A stretch of DNA of 64,000 nt from Rhodocyclaceae bacterium UBA2271 (GTDB taxonomy: Bacteria > Pseudomonadota > Gammaproteobacteria > Burkholderiales > Rhodocyclaceae), in the NCBI GenBank assembly GCA_002347405.1, contig DDXB01000015.1, forward strand, positions 16,473 through 80,472. The letters are read 5' to 3'. Made by a program: the position numbers and the translations under genes. Below, piece after piece: positions 8,180-16,937 of this stretch. Every line of letters begins with the position of its first letter. The first letter of the stretch is position 1. The notes beneath the pieces were generated by a model that had not been told where the DNA came from, did not search any database, and saw nothing but the letters and a program-made list of their open reading frames with translations.

Positions 8180-8208
8180 ATGAACGCGCTGTTCCAGATA
8201 GAAGCCAA
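8180..8208 (-). promoter_or_regulatory. Repeated promoter-like module, copy 4
   Basis: Minus-strand TTGGCT (8203-8208), 17-base spacer with GGAACAGCGC, then GTTCAT (8180-8185), 35 bases before the ATG at 8145. GCCAA (8204-8208) can pair with TTGGC (8228-8232). Confidence 0.68.
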
Positions 8209-8274
8209 GCTCAATCCGCAGGCGAATTTGGCAAATGAGCGAACAAATGATTGAAGGTGCCCCGAAGGGGAAAT

Positions 8275-8811
8275 ATGGGTATTTCGATTCGCGCCTACGC
8301 ACGCCACCGAGGGGTGTCCGATGCGGCGGTGCGCAAAGCCATCGCTGCGGGACGGATCACGCCGGAGGCAGACGGAACGATTGATGCCGAGCGCGTCGAC
8401 CGCGAATGGGCGCGCAATTCCGATGCGCCGCGCAATGGCACAGCCACCCGCGCGGTAAAGGTCGCCGTGGCGGAATCCAGCGGCTCCACGGGTGACGGGC
8501 CAGCGGCATTGCCAGCAGGCGGCACGTCCCTGCTCCAAGCGCGCACGGTCAACGAAGTGGTCAAGGCGCAAACCAACAAGGTGCGCCTGGCCCGTCTCAA
8601 AGGCGAACTGGTAGATCGGCCACAGGCCATCGCCCATGTTTTCAAGCTGGCGCGATCCGAGCGCGATGCGTGGCTCAACTGGCCCGCGCGCATCTCAGCA
8701 CAGATGGCAGCCAAGCTCGGCGTCGATCCTCACACGATGCACATCGCCCTGGAGGCAGCTGTGCGTGAGCACCTGCAGGAACTGGGCGAGATGCGCCCAA
8801 AGGTGGATTGA
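8275..8811 (+). CDS. Terminase small subunit (Nu1-like)
   Basis: A 178-residue DNA-recognition subunit of the packaging motor. The N terminus (ISIRAYARHRGVSDAAVRKA, with the dimension of a winged helix-turn-helix) resembles lambda Nu1/MerR-type DNA binding and should recognise cos or pac. The C-terminal half is helical, suited to oligomerisation and large-subunit contact. ATG 8275 follows GAAGGGG. Its stop overlaps the large-subunit ATG (TGATG), giving coupled synthesis. It begins the late operon. Confidence 0.82.
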   Translation: MGISIRAYARHRGVSDAAVRKAIAAGRITPEADGTIDAERVDREWARNSDAPRNGTATRAVKVAVAESSGSTGDGPAALPAGGTSLLQARTVNEVVKAQTNKVRLARLKGELVDRPQAIAHVFKLARSERDAWLNWPARISAQMAAKLGVDPHTMHIALEAAVREHLQELGEMRPKVD

Positions 8812-10772
8812 TGGACATGGACTACGAAGGCGCTGCCGAGATCGAACGCGCATGGCGTGAAGGACTGACGCCCGACCCGCTGCTCACCGTGTCCGAATGG
8901 TCGGATCGCCACCGGATGCTCTCCAGCAAGGCGTCTGCCGAGCCGGGGCGCTGGCGCACCAGCCGCACGCCGTACCTGAAAGCAATCATGGACTGCCTGT
9001 CGCCGACCTCAGCGGTCGAGCGCGTGGTGTTCATGAAGGCGGCGCAGCTTGGCGCGACAGAGATGGGATCGAACTGGATAGGCTATGTCATCCACCACGC
9101 GCCCGGGCCAATGATGGCTGTGTGGCCGACGGTGGAGATGGCCAAGCGCAACTCCAAGCAGCGAATCGATCCGCTGATCGAGGAGTCGTCCGCACTGGCT
9201 GAACTGATTGCACCGGCGCGCAGCCGGGATTCCGGCAACACCATCCTGGCCAAGGAGTTCCGGGGTGGCGTGCTGGTGATGACCGGGGCCAACAGCGCGG
9301 TCGGGCTGCGCTCAATGCCGGTGCGGTATCTGTTCCTCGACGAGGTCGACGGCTATCCGTTGGACGTCGAGGGTGAAGGCGATGCGATCTCGCTGGCCGA
9401 AGCCCGTACACGCACCTTTGCTCGGCGCAAGATCTTCATCGTTTCGACGCCGACGATCTCAGGGGCGTCGGCTATCGAGCGCGAGTACGAGGCCAGCGAC
9501 CAACGTCGCTACTTCGTGCCGTGTCCGCATTGCTCGCACCGGCAGTGGCTGCGCTTCGAGCAGCTGCGCTGGGACAAAGGGCAACCGGAAACCGCTGCCT
9601 ACATCTGCGAGTCATGTGACACCGCAATTGCCGAGCATCACAAGACGTGGATGCTGGAACACGGTGAATGGCGCGCGATGATCACCGATGGCGTGGGCAA
9701 GACGGCAGGCTTTCACCTTTCGTCGCTGTACAGCCCGGTGGGCTGGCGCAGTTGGCGGGAGATCGCGGCTGCGTGGGAGGCCGCCGTCAGTAAAGAGTCG
9801 GGATCGGCCGCCGCCATCAAGACCTTCAAGAACACCGAGCTGGGTGAAACCTGGGTCGAGGAAGGCGAAGCGCCTGATTGGCAACGACTGGTCGAGCGCC
9901 GAGAGGACTACCGTGTCGGTAGCGTGCCGCAAGGCGGTCTGCTGCTGGTGGGCGCGGCCGACGTACAGAAAGATCGCATCGAGGCATCGGTTTGGGCATT
10001 CGGGCGCGGGAAGGAGTCGTGGCTCATCGAGCATCGCGTGCTGATGGGTGACACCGCCCGCGACACGGTGTGGAAACGCCTTGCTGAAATGCTGGCCGAG
10101 AGCTGGACACACGCCTCGGGCGCGGCGATGCCGCTGGCCCGCTTCGCACTGGATACCGGGTTTGCCACGCAGGAGGCTTATGCCTTCGTGCGGGCCTGCC
10201 GCGATCCACGTGTGATGCCGGTCAAAGGCGTGCCTCGCGGTGCAGCCTTGATCGGCACGCCGACGGCCATCGATGTCTCGAAGGGCGGCAAGAAGCTGCG
10301 TCGTGGCATCAAGGTGTATTCGGTGGCAGTCAGCATCGCCAAGCTGGAGTTCTACAACAACCTGCGCAAGAGCGCTGATGTCGGCGAGGACGGTTTGACC
10401 ACAGTGTTTCCAGCCGGATTCGTCCATCTGCCCAAGATCGACGCCGAGTTCATCCAGCAACTCTGCGCAGAGCAACTGATCACCCGCCGCGACCGCAACG
10501 GCTTCCCGGTGCGCGAGTGGCAAAAGATGCGCGAGCGCAATGAGGCGCTCGACTGCTACGTCTACGCCCGCGCGGCCGCATCGGCGGCGGGCCTGGATCG
10601 CTTCGAGGAACGCCACTGGCGGGAATTGGAGCGACAGCTTGGGGTGGCCAGTCCGCCATCCCCTGAAACAACAACTGAATCGATCAACGAGGCCACCCAA
10701 CGCGGTGGCCTCGCTGTTTCTGGCAACCGCAACACCGGTCGGCGCGTGATCAAAAGCCGCTGGCTGTCCTGA
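8811..10772 (+). CDS. Terminase large subunit, GpA family
   Basis: A 653-residue ATPase/nuclease that pumps DNA into proheads and cuts concatemers, of the lambda gpA type. The Walker A-like segment MKAAQLGATEMG lies at about residue 74 and Walker B YLFLDEVDG at about 172. A zinc-binding CPHC...CESC region follows at about 237-270, and a C-terminal nuclease part includes ALDTGFATQEAY. The ATG at 8811 overlaps the small-subunit stop. A GpA-family terminase suggests cos-type packaging, but no cos site was pinpointed. Confidence 0.93.
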   Translation: MDMDYEGAAEIERAWREGLTPDPLLTVSEWSDRHRMLSSKASAEPGRWRTSRTPYLKAIMDCLSPTSAVERVVFMKAAQLGATEMGSNWIGYVIHHAPGPMMAVWPTVEMAKRNSKQRIDPLIEESSALAELIAPARSRDSGNTILAKEFRGGVLVMTGANSAVGLRSMPVRYLFLDEVDGYPLDVEGEGDAISLAEARTRTFARRKIFIVSTPTISGASAIEREYEASDQRRYFVPCPHCSHRQWLRFEQLRWDKGQPETAAYICESCDTAIAEHHKTWMLEHGEWRAMITDGVGKTAGFHLSSLYSPVGWRSWREIAAAWEAAVSKESGSAAAIKTFKNTELGETWVEEGEAPDWQRLVERREDYRVGSVPQGGLLLVGAADVQKDRIEASVWAFGRGKESWLIEHRVLMGDTARDTVWKRLAEMLAESWTHASGAAMPLARFALDTGFATQEAYAFVRACRDPRVMPVKGVPRGAALIGTPTAIDVSKGGKKLRRGIKVYSVAVSIAKLEFYNNLRKSADVGEDGLTTVFPAGFVHLPKIDAEFIQQLCAEQLITRRDRNGFPVREWQKMRERNEALDCYVYARAAASAAGLDRFEERHWRELERQLGVASPPSPETTTESINEATQRGGLAVSGNRNTGRRVIKSRWLS

Positions 10773-10789
10773 CACCCCAAGGAGAAAAC

Positions 10790-11281
10790 ATGAGTCTTGC
10801 TACCCGTATCGAAAGTCTGGTCATCCGCGTCGCGCAGGAGTTCAACGACGTCCGCGCCAAGGCAGGCAACCTGGCCAACCTCACCACCACCGATAAGTCG
10901 AATCTGGTCGCTGCCATCAACGAACTGAAGGCCGCCGTGGTGTCCTCGGCAGTGATCGACGATGCGCACGTCGCGGCCACGACCACGTACTCGTCCACCA
11001 AGATCGTCTCACTGCTCGATGCGCTCAAGACTGAGATCTTGGGTGGAGCCGATGCCGCCTACGACACGCTGGTGGAAATCCAGCAACTGCTGCAGAACGG
11101 CACCAGTGGTCTGGATGCGCTGCTCGCCGCCGTCAACAACCGCTTGCGCTTCGATGCGGCGCAGTCGCTGACCGTAGCCGAACAACTTCAGGCTCGCAGC
11201 AACATCGGCGCTGTCGCCGCCAGCGATGTCGGCAACACCGATACCGACTTCGTCGCGGTCTTCGTAGGCGCGCTGGTCTGA
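10790..11281 (+). CDS. Phage protein with coiled-coil, tail-fibre-like sequence
   Basis: A 163-residue protein beginning MSLATRIESLVIRVAQEFN. Long helical repeats follow (NLTTTDKSNLVAAINELK, SSTKIVSLLDALK), of the kind seen in the stalks of phage fibres. An AAGGAG site precedes the ATG at 10790. It sits between the large terminase and gpW, an unusual place for a fibre. Its first residues resemble those of the next gene, suggesting a shared attachment motif. A capsid fibre or decoration role is possible but unproven. Confidence 0.65.
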   Translation: MSLATRIESLVIRVAQEFNDVRAKAGNLANLTTTDKSNLVAAINELKAAVVSSAVIDDAHVAATTTYSSTKIVSLLDALKTEILGGADAAYDTLVEIQQLLQNGTSGLDALLAAVNNRLRFDAAQSLTVAEQLQARSNIGAVAASDVGNTDTDFVAVFVGALV

Positions 11282-11673
11282 TGAGCCTCGCATCGCGCAT
11301 CAGTGCGTTGGCAAGTCGTGTCGGGCTTGAGGTCAAGACCAAGATCGACGCCACCCACCCCGGCTTGGCCCGGGCGTGGGTGTGTTTCGGCTACATCGGC
11401 AGCCAGATCGTCGTGCGCTCGTCGCACAACGTGGCCAGCGTGACCCGGACGGCAGCGGGCCGCTACCGCGTGACCTTTGCCGCTGCCATGCCCGATGCCA
11501 ACTATTGCTGGACGGCGCTCGCCCGCAGCAGCACCAACAGTGGCACGCAGCGCATTGCCATCGTGCGATCCACCTCCGACCAGAAGACAGCCCAGTACGT
11601 CGACATCAGTTGCGCCACCACGTCCGCATCGTTCGACGACTCCTCTGAAATCAACCTTACGGTGTTCCGCTGA
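11281..11673 (+). CDS. Phage beta-rich fibre/decoration-like protein
   Basis: A 130-residue protein starting MSLASRISALASRVGLEVK, parallel to the start of the preceding protein. It continues with a beta-rich domain (GRYRVTFAAAMPDANYCWTA) that resembles C-terminal domains of phage tail fibres. Its ATG overlaps the previous stop and its stop overlaps the gpW start, so the three genes are coupled. A fibre stalk and head split over two genes is one reading. Host-binding function is inferred from the domain type only. Confidence 0.65.
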   Translation: MSLASRISALASRVGLEVKTKIDATHPGLARAWVCFGYIGSQIVVRSSHNVASVTRTAAGRYRVTFAAAMPDANYCWTALARSSTNSGTQRIAIVRSTSDQKTAQYVDISCATTSASFDDSSEINLTVFR

Positions 11674-11894
11674 TGGCCTACACACAAGCACACCTCGACG
11701 CTTTGGAAGCGGCGCTGGTTAAGGGCGAAAAGCGCGTGACCTTCGGCGACAAGACCGTCGAGTACCGCAGCGTCGATGAACTCCAGGCCGCCATTGCGGC
11801 GGTCAAGCGCGACCTCTTCGAGCAGGCCGTGGACACCGGACTGTGGCCTGGTGCGCCACGCCAGATCCGAGTCACCACCGGCAAAGGGTTCTGA
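11673..11894 (+). CDS. Head-tail joining protein, gpW family
   Basis: A 73-residue protein with the gpW pattern: YTQAHLDALEAALVKGEKRV then VEYRSVDELQAAI. gpW-family proteins close the portal after packaging and prepare tail attachment. Location immediately before the portal gene matches lambda order. The ATG overlaps the upstream stop codon (TGATG). Confidence 0.88.
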   Translation: MAYTQAHLDALEAALVKGEKRVTFGDKTVEYRSVDELQAAIAAVKRDLFEQAVDTGLWPGAPRQIRVTTGKGF

Positions 11895-11896
11895 AC

Positions 11897-13429
11897 ATGC
11901 AATGGTTTGACCGAATGCGTAGACGCGTTGGCATGAGCCTGCTTGGCGGCACGCCGTTCTATGACGGAATCGGTGGTGGCCGTCGCGCGTTGGCGTGGCA
12001 GGTCGGCAATCCCGGTGCGGTCGCAGCGCTCGCGTTCACCCAGAACGAATTGCGCGCCAAGAGCCGCGATCTGGTACGCCGCAATGCCTGGGCAGCGGCA
12101 GGCGTCGAGGCCTTTGTCTCGAACGCCATTGGCACCGGCATCAAGCCGCAGAGCATGCTGGCCGATCAGCCCCTGCGCGAAGCGATCCACAGCCTATGGT
12201 GGGACTGGTGCGAGGAAGCCGATGCCGCCGGACTGACCGATTTCTACGGCCTGCAGGCTTTGGCCTGTCGCGCCATGCTCGAAGGCGGGGAATGCCTGGT
12301 GCGGCTGCGTTACCGCCGCCCTGAAGATGGTCTGCCGGTGGGCCTGCAACTGCAGCTGCTCGAACCCGAACACCTGCCAGCCACGCTGAATCAGGAGTTG
12401 GCTTCCGGAAACGTCATCCGTGCGGGCATCGAGTTCGACAAGCTCGGACGGCGGGTGGCTTACCACCTGTATCGCTCGCATCCAGGTGATGGCTCGCTGG
12501 CTCCGATGTCGGGCACCGGTGGCATGGTCGGTGGTTTGGACACTGTGCGTGTCCCGGCCAGCGAAATCATCCACCTGTTTCGTCCCTTGCGGCCCGGACA
12601 GCTCCGGGGCGAACCGTGGCTGGCGCGCGCGCTGGTCAAGCTCAACGAACTCGACCAGTACGACGACGCGGAATTGGTGCGCAAGAAGACCGCCGCGATG
12701 TTCGCAGGCTTCATCACGCGCCTTTCGCCCGAGGACAACCTGATGGGTGAAGGACTGCCGGATGCCAATGGCGCGGCGATGGCCGGGCTGGAGCCGGGCA
12801 CGATGCAAATCCTGGAGCCCGGCGAGGATGTGAAGTTCAGTCAGCCTGCCGACGTTGGCGCGAGCTACGCCGAATTCCTGCGCATGCAGTTCCGGGCGGT
12901 GGCAGCGGCGATGGGCATCACCTATGAGATGCTGACCGGAGACCTTACCCAAGTGAACTACTCGTCGATCCGGGCTGGGCTGCTGGAGTTTCGCCGCCGC
13001 TGTGAGGCCATCCAGCACGGCGTGATCGTCCACCAACTGTGCCGTCCAATCTGGCGTGCCTGGATGGAGCAGGCGCTACTTGAAGGCGCGCTGGTGCTGC
13101 CGCAATTCACCGAGAAAAAGCGCGACTACTTCGCGGCCAAGTGGATTCCGCAGGGTTGGCAGTGGGTCGATCCCAAGAAAGAGTTCGACGCCATGCTGAC
13201 CGCCATTCGCGCCGGGCTGCTATCGCGCTCGGAAGCCATCTCGGCCTTCGGCTATGACGCCGAGGACATCGACCGCGAGATCGCCGCCGACAACCAGCGT
13301 GCCGATGCGCTCGGTCTGGTCTTCGACTCCGACCCGCGCCATGACAAGGCTCCCCAACCCTCGACATTGGGCGCTCCCATGAATGCGGTCGCCACGGTGG
13401 CCATGCCGCAAGACCAACAGGACAACTGA
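11897..13429 (+). CDS. Portal protein, lambda gpB family
   Basis: A 510-residue dodecameric portal through which DNA enters the capsid. Features include the N-terminal WFDRMRRRVGMSLLGG, LRAKSRDLVRRNAWAAAGVE, DTVRVPASEIIHLFRPLRPG and QVNYSSIRAGLLEFRR, typical of lambda-type portals. The start is the ATG at 11897, two bases after the gpW stop, not the upstream in-frame start that overlaps gpW. It is followed one base later by the protease gene. Confidence 0.92.
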   Translation: MQWFDRMRRRVGMSLLGGTPFYDGIGGGRRALAWQVGNPGAVAALAFTQNELRAKSRDLVRRNAWAAAGVEAFVSNAIGTGIKPQSMLADQPLREAIHSLWWDWCEEADAAGLTDFYGLQALACRAMLEGGECLVRLRYRRPEDGLPVGLQLQLLEPEHLPATLNQELASGNVIRAGIEFDKLGRRVAYHLYRSHPGDGSLAPMSGTGGMVGGLDTVRVPASEIIHLFRPLRPGQLRGEPWLARALVKLNELDQYDDAELVRKKTAAMFAGFITRLSPEDNLMGEGLPDANGAAMAGLEPGTMQILEPGEDVKFSQPADVGASYAEFLRMQFRAVAAAMGITYEMLTGDLTQVNYSSIRAGLLEFRRRCEAIQHGVIVHQLCRPIWRAWMEQALLEGALVLPQFTEKKRDYFAAKWIPQGWQWVDPKKEFDAMLTAIRAGLLSRSEAISAFGYDAEDIDREIAADNQRADALGLVFDSDPRHDKAPQPSTLGAPMNAVATVAMPQDQQDN

Positions 13430-13430
13430 C

Positions 13431-14738
13431 ATGCAACTCGTTCATCTGGCGTCCCGCCTCTACGGGACGCCGCTCCTCATTGCGCGTCCCAAACTCGACG
13501 TGATCCTCTCCGTACTGGGTTCCCGCATCGGTTTGCCCGATCTGGACATGGCCATGCCGCTGCCCATGCCGCACCAGAGCGCCACATCGGGTCAGGCGGG
13601 TATTGCCGTCATCCCGGTGGTCGGCACGCTGGTCAGACGTTCGATGGGCATCGAAGCCGCATCTGGCCTGATGTCCTACGGCGAGATCGAAGCCCGCCTG
13701 GACGCTGCATTGGCCGACCCTCAGGTGGCGGGCATCTTGCTCGATCTGGATTCGCCCGGCGGCGAGGCCTCGGGCGTGTTCGAACTGGCCGAGCGCATCC
13801 GCGCAGCCAGCAGCATCAAGCCGATCTGGGCGCACGCCAACGATGCCGCGTACTCGGCAGCCTTTGCCATCGCGGCGGCCTGCCAGCGCCTGACGCTGTC
13901 GCAGACCGCTGGTGTCGGTTCGATTGGCGTGATCGCGCTGCACGTCGATCAGTCGGTGAAGGACGCCAAGGACGGCCTGAACTACACCGCCGTCTTCGCG
14001 GGCAGCCACAAGAACGATTTTTCGCCTCACGAGCCCCTCAGCCCGCAGGCCACCAAGGCGTTGCAGGCTGAAGTGGATCGCCTCTACGACATCTTTGTGA
14101 ATCAGGTCGGGCAGATGCGCGGCCTTGACCCGGATGCCGTGCGCGCCACCGAGGCAGGGCTGTTCTACGGCGAGCAGGCGGTGGCAGCAGGTCTCGCCGA
14201 CGCCGTGATGCCGCTCGAACAGGTGATGACCGAATTCACCGATGCGTTGGCGGCCAAGCAGCGGCTGACACAGCCCGGCGTGGCCCGAGCCTCGCCGCGA
14301 AGTCTGTCCACGCAGCCCATTTCAAGCCCGCCCCGAAGCAAACCTTTCACCCTGGAGAACACCATGACCGACCCCAAAAACGACCACGACAACCCAAACG
14401 ATCCGACCGACACCGACCCGCAGGGCGACCAGCCGCAGACCGACAGCGATCCGCAACCGACGCCTGCTGCCCAAGCAGCACTGGCGCAGTCCTTCGCCAG
14501 TGGGCGCGGCCAAGCACAGGCCATTGCAGAGATGTGCCTGATCGCGGGCCAGTCCCAACGCACAGCGGAATTCCTCGCAGCAGGCTTCTCGGAAGCGCAG
14601 GTGCGCCGCGCCTTGCTGGATGCCCGTGCCGACCAACCCGAAATCGCCTCGCGCATCACCGCCGATGCAGGAACCAGTCAGCGCCCGGAAAACAGTCCGG
14701 TGGTCGCTGCCGTCAAAAAACTCACCGCCAAGGAGTAA
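13431..14738 (+). CDS. S49-family capsid maturation protease, lambda gpC type
   Basis: A 435-residue protein. The N-terminal two thirds are a SppA/ClpP-like serine protease, with LLDLDSPGGEASG and the catalytic-serine segment GVGSIGV at about residue 160. The C-terminal part from about residue 312 is an acidic, Pro/Asp-rich scaffold segment. It processes portal and scaffold during head assembly. The ATG at 13431 lies one base after the portal stop. An in-frame start at 14364 with its own ribosome site yields the separate scaffold, as for lambda C/Nu3. Confidence 0.92.
   Translation: MQLVHLASRLYGTPLLIARPKLDVILSVLGSRIGLPDLDMAMPLPMPHQSATSGQAGIAVIPVVGTLVRRSMGIEAASGLMSYGEIEARLDAALADPQVAGILLDLDSPGGEASGVFELAERIRAASSIKPIWAHANDAAYSAAFAIAAACQRLTLSQTAGVGSIGVIALHVDQSVKDAKDGLNYTAVFAGSHKNDFSPHEPLSPQATKALQAEVDRLYDIFVNQVGQMRGLDPDAVRATEAGLFYGEQAVAAGLADAVMPLEQVMTEFTDALAAKQRLTQPGVARASPRSLSTQPISSPPRSKPFTLENTMTDPKNDHDNPNDPTDTDPQGDQPQTDSDPQPTPAAQAALAQSFASGRGQAQAIAEMCLIAGQSQRTAEFLAAGFSEAQVRRALLDARADQPEIASRITADAGTSQRPENSPVVAAVKKLTAKE
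14364..14738 (+). CDS. Nested in-frame scaffold protein, Nu3-like
   Basis: Internal ATG at 14364 in the protease frame, preceded by CTGGAG with seven-base spacing (14352-14357). It would give a 124-residue acidic protein (DPKNDHDNPNDPTDTD start, Gln/Ala-rich helical C terminus). This matches lambda Nu3, a scaffold translated from within gene C. Both products end at the same stop, so the protease carries the scaffold as its tail. The evidence is the ribosome site and the sharp composition change. Confidence 0.7.
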   Translation: MTDPKNDHDNPNDPTDTDPQGDQPQTDSDPQPTPAAQAALAQSFASGRGQAQAIAEMCLIAGQSQRTAEFLAAGFSEAQVRRALLDARADQPEIASRITADAGTSQRPENSPVVAAVKKLTAKE

Positions 14739-14741
14739 GCC

Positions 14742-15119
14742 ATGCCCACTGTCTCTCAACCCAAGAACCTCGGCGACCTGCTGAAGTACGAAGCGCCGAA
14801 CCTCTACTCGCGCGACCAGGACACCGTCGCTGCCGCGCAGAACCTGTCGCTGGGCACCGTGGTGGGCCGCGAAACAGCCACTGCCAAGCTCAAGGTAATC
14901 GACCCGAGCGCCACGGACGGTACGGAAATCGCCGTTGGCGTGCTTGGCAACGACGTCGATGCGACGCTGATCGACCGCGAGGACGCGATCTTGATCGCCC
15001 GCCACGCCATCGTTGCGCGCGGCGCATTGGTCTGGCCGACCGGTCTCACGGTTGCGCAGAAGGCAACTGCCGTTGCCCAACTCTCCGCCCTTGGGGTACT
15101 GGTGCGCGATAGCGCCTGA
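14742..15119 (+). CDS. Head decoration protein, lambda gpD family
   Basis: A 125-residue capsid-stabilising protein that caps three-fold sites of the expanded head. Sequence signs are LGDLLKYEAPNLYSRDQ and a central GTVVGRETATAKLKVIDP, followed by GVLGNDVDATLIDREDAILIA in two parts. It lies between protease and capsid as in lambda, three bases after the protease stop. Confidence 0.9.
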   Translation: MPTVSQPKNLGDLLKYEAPNLYSRDQDTVAAAQNLSLGTVVGRETATAKLKVIDPSATDGTEIAVGVLGNDVDATLIDREDAILIARHAIVARGALVWPTGLTVAQKATAVAQLSALGVLVRDSA

Positions 15120-15151
15120 TCCCGTCCCAACGATCCATCTCACTCCCCCGA

Positions 15152-15172
15152 AAACCCGCCACTGGCGGGTTT
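15152..15172 (+). terminator. Hairpin between decoration and capsid genes
   Basis: Perfect arms AAACCCGCC (15152-15160) and GGCGGGTTT (15164-15172) with a 3-base loop. It lies about 12 bases before the capsid ribosome site TGGAG. It could attenuate or process the transcript rather than end it, because the capsid gene lies directly behind. Confidence 0.6.
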
Positions 15173-15193
15173 CGTCATTTCTGGAGATCCCAA

Positions 15194-16216
15194 ATGCAGA
15201 ACCCCTTTGAAAACCCCGGTTTCTCGATGGCCAGCCTGACGGCCGCCATCAACCTCCTGCCCAACCGCTACGGGCGGCTGGAGCAACTCAACCTGTTTCC
15301 GGCCAAGCCGGTGCGCACTCGGCAGATCATCGTCGAGGAGTACGCCGGTCGTCTGAACCTGCTGCCCACCCGCGCGCCCGGTTCACCCGGCACCGTCGGT
15401 GAACGTGGCAAGCGCAACCTGCGTTCCTTCGTGATCCCGCACATCCCGCACGACGACGTGGTGCTGCCGGAAGAAGTGCAAGGCCTGCGCGCCTTTGGTT
15501 CCGAAACTGAGATGGAAGCCATTGGCGGTGTCATGGCCCGTCATCTGGAGACCATGCGTAACAAGCACGCGATCACCCTGGAGCACCTACGCATGGGCGC
15601 ACTCAAGGGCAAGATCCTCGATGCCGACGGCAGTGAGCTGGTCGATCTGTTCGACGAGTTCGACATCACCGCGCAATCAGTGTCCTTCGAGTTTTCGACG
15701 GCGGCCGACAACGGGCAAATCAAGAGTGCCTGCCTGGAGCTGCTTGGGCTCATGGAAGATGGGCTCACGGGCGAGTTTTCGACCGGCGTGCATGTGTTGT
15801 GCTCGACCGAGTTCTTCCGGGCGCTGACCACCCACAAGGAGGTCAAGACCGCTTACCAGAACTGGCAACAGGGCGCGGTGCTGATCAACGACATGCGCTC
15901 GGGCTTCAGCTATAGCGGCATCACCTTCGAGGAATACCGGGGTCAGGCGTCCTTTGTGCAGGCCGACGGCACGCTGGGGTCGCGCCGCTTCATCGCCGCC
16001 GGTGAAGCCCATGCATTCCCGGTCGGCACGGTGGACACCTTCGCGACTTACTTCGCGCCAGCGGACTTCAACGAGACCGTGAACACCATCGGCCAGCCGC
16101 TGTATGCCAAGCAGGAGCCGCGCAAATTCGACCGGGGCACTGATCTGCATACGCAATCGAACCCATTGCCGATGTGCCATCGCCCGGGCGTGCTGATCAA
16201 GCTGATCTCTGCCTGA
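15194..16216 (+). CDS. Major capsid protein, lambda gpE family
   Basis: A 340-residue HK97-fold capsid protein. Family signs are the N-terminal FSMASLTAAINLLPNRYGR, RGKRNLRSFVIPHIPHDD-type central segment, QGLRAFGSETEMEA, and the C-terminal GEAHAFPVGTVDTFATYFAPAD. The ATG at 15194 follows TGGAG. It has its own hairpin upstream, separating it from the decoration gene. The stop overlaps the head-tail joining gene (TGATG). Confidence 0.93.
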   Translation: MQNPFENPGFSMASLTAAINLLPNRYGRLEQLNLFPAKPVRTRQIIVEEYAGRLNLLPTRAPGSPGTVGERGKRNLRSFVIPHIPHDDVVLPEEVQGLRAFGSETEMEAIGGVMARHLETMRNKHAITLEHLRMGALKGKILDADGSELVDLFDEFDITAQSVSFEFSTAADNGQIKSACLELLGLMEDGLTGEFSTGVHVLCSTEFFRALTTHKEVKTAYQNWQQGAVLINDMRSGFSYSGITFEEYRGQASFVQADGTLGSRRFIAAGEAHAFPVGTVDTFATYFAPADFNETVNTIGQPLYAKQEPRKFDRGTDLHTQSNPLPMCHRPGVLIKLISA

Positions 16217-16494
16217 TGGACGTCGCGACGCTGTACGAAGCAGCACGCAATGCCGGATTGCTCACCGCCATCACGGTGGCGGGCAACACGGTGCACTGCG
16301 CCTTCCGCGCTCCGGACGAAACCGTGCTGGATGGTTTCGCACTGTCGCGGGACTACCAGATCGACTACCCGGCGTCCTGGTTGACGCTGGCTGCCGGGGA
16401 CACGGTCGAGGTGGCAGGCAATACCTATCAGGTGCGCGACGTGCGCGCCATCGGCGACGGCACTGAGCGTCGCGCCTCGCTCTCCCAACTCTGA
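16216..16494 (+). CDS. Head-tail joining protein, FII-like
   Basis: A 92-residue beta-rich protein with GNTVHCAFRAPDETVLDG and AGDTVEVAGNTYQVRDVRA, the pattern of the lambda gpFII-like head-tail connector family. It should form the ring between portal/gpW and the tail terminator. It starts on the stop codon of the capsid gene. Confidence 0.75.
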   Translation: MDVATLYEAARNAGLLTAITVAGNTVHCAFRAPDETVLDGFALSRDYQIDYPASWLTLAAGDTVEVAGNTYQVRDVRAIGDGTERRASLSQL

Positions 16495-16504
16495 GGAACA
16501 CCCC

Positions 16505-16930
16505 ATGAACTCCGTTCGCGAGCGCGTCTTGCGGGAGATCGTCACGCGCCTGGCTTCTGCGATTGCCCCGACGCCGGTGCTGCGCATGCCTGCGGTGCCG
16601 GTCACCCGCGAGGCCAGCCCGGCGCTGCTGCTCTTCGTCGATGGCGACAGCATCACCGCCCACGCCAACCACCTTGTCGACCGGTTGCTGATCGTCCGGC
16701 TTGCCGTGGTGGCACGCGGCGCGGATGCCTTCGACGCGGCCGACCTGGCCCTGGTCGCGGCCCACGCGGCAATGCTCGCGGACCCGAATCTGGGCGGTCT
16801 GGCCATCGCCGTGCGCGAGATCGACTGCGAATGGGAGTTCGACGACGCCGATGCCGGGGCCGTCGCGCTGCCTGCCCGCTACGAGATCCGCTACCGCACC
16901 CACGCCATCGACCTCACCCAAACAGGATGA
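16505..16930 (+). CDS. Minor tail protein / tail terminator-like
   Basis: A 141-residue protein positioned where lambda-like phages encode Z and U type tail completion proteins. It starts with RERVLREIVTRLASAIAPTP and has a C-terminal strand EIRYRTHAIDLTQTG, as in tail-terminator folds (gpU). Function is inferred from order and fold pattern. AGGA precedes the ATG. Confidence 0.65.
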   Translation: MNSVRERVLREIVTRLASAIAPTPVLRMPAVPVTREASPALLLFVDGDSITAHANHLVDRLLIVRLAVVARGADAFDAADLALVAAHAAMLADPNLGGLAIAVREIDCEWEFDDADAGAVALPARYEIRYRTHAIDLTQTG

Positions 16931-16937
16931 ACACCTT

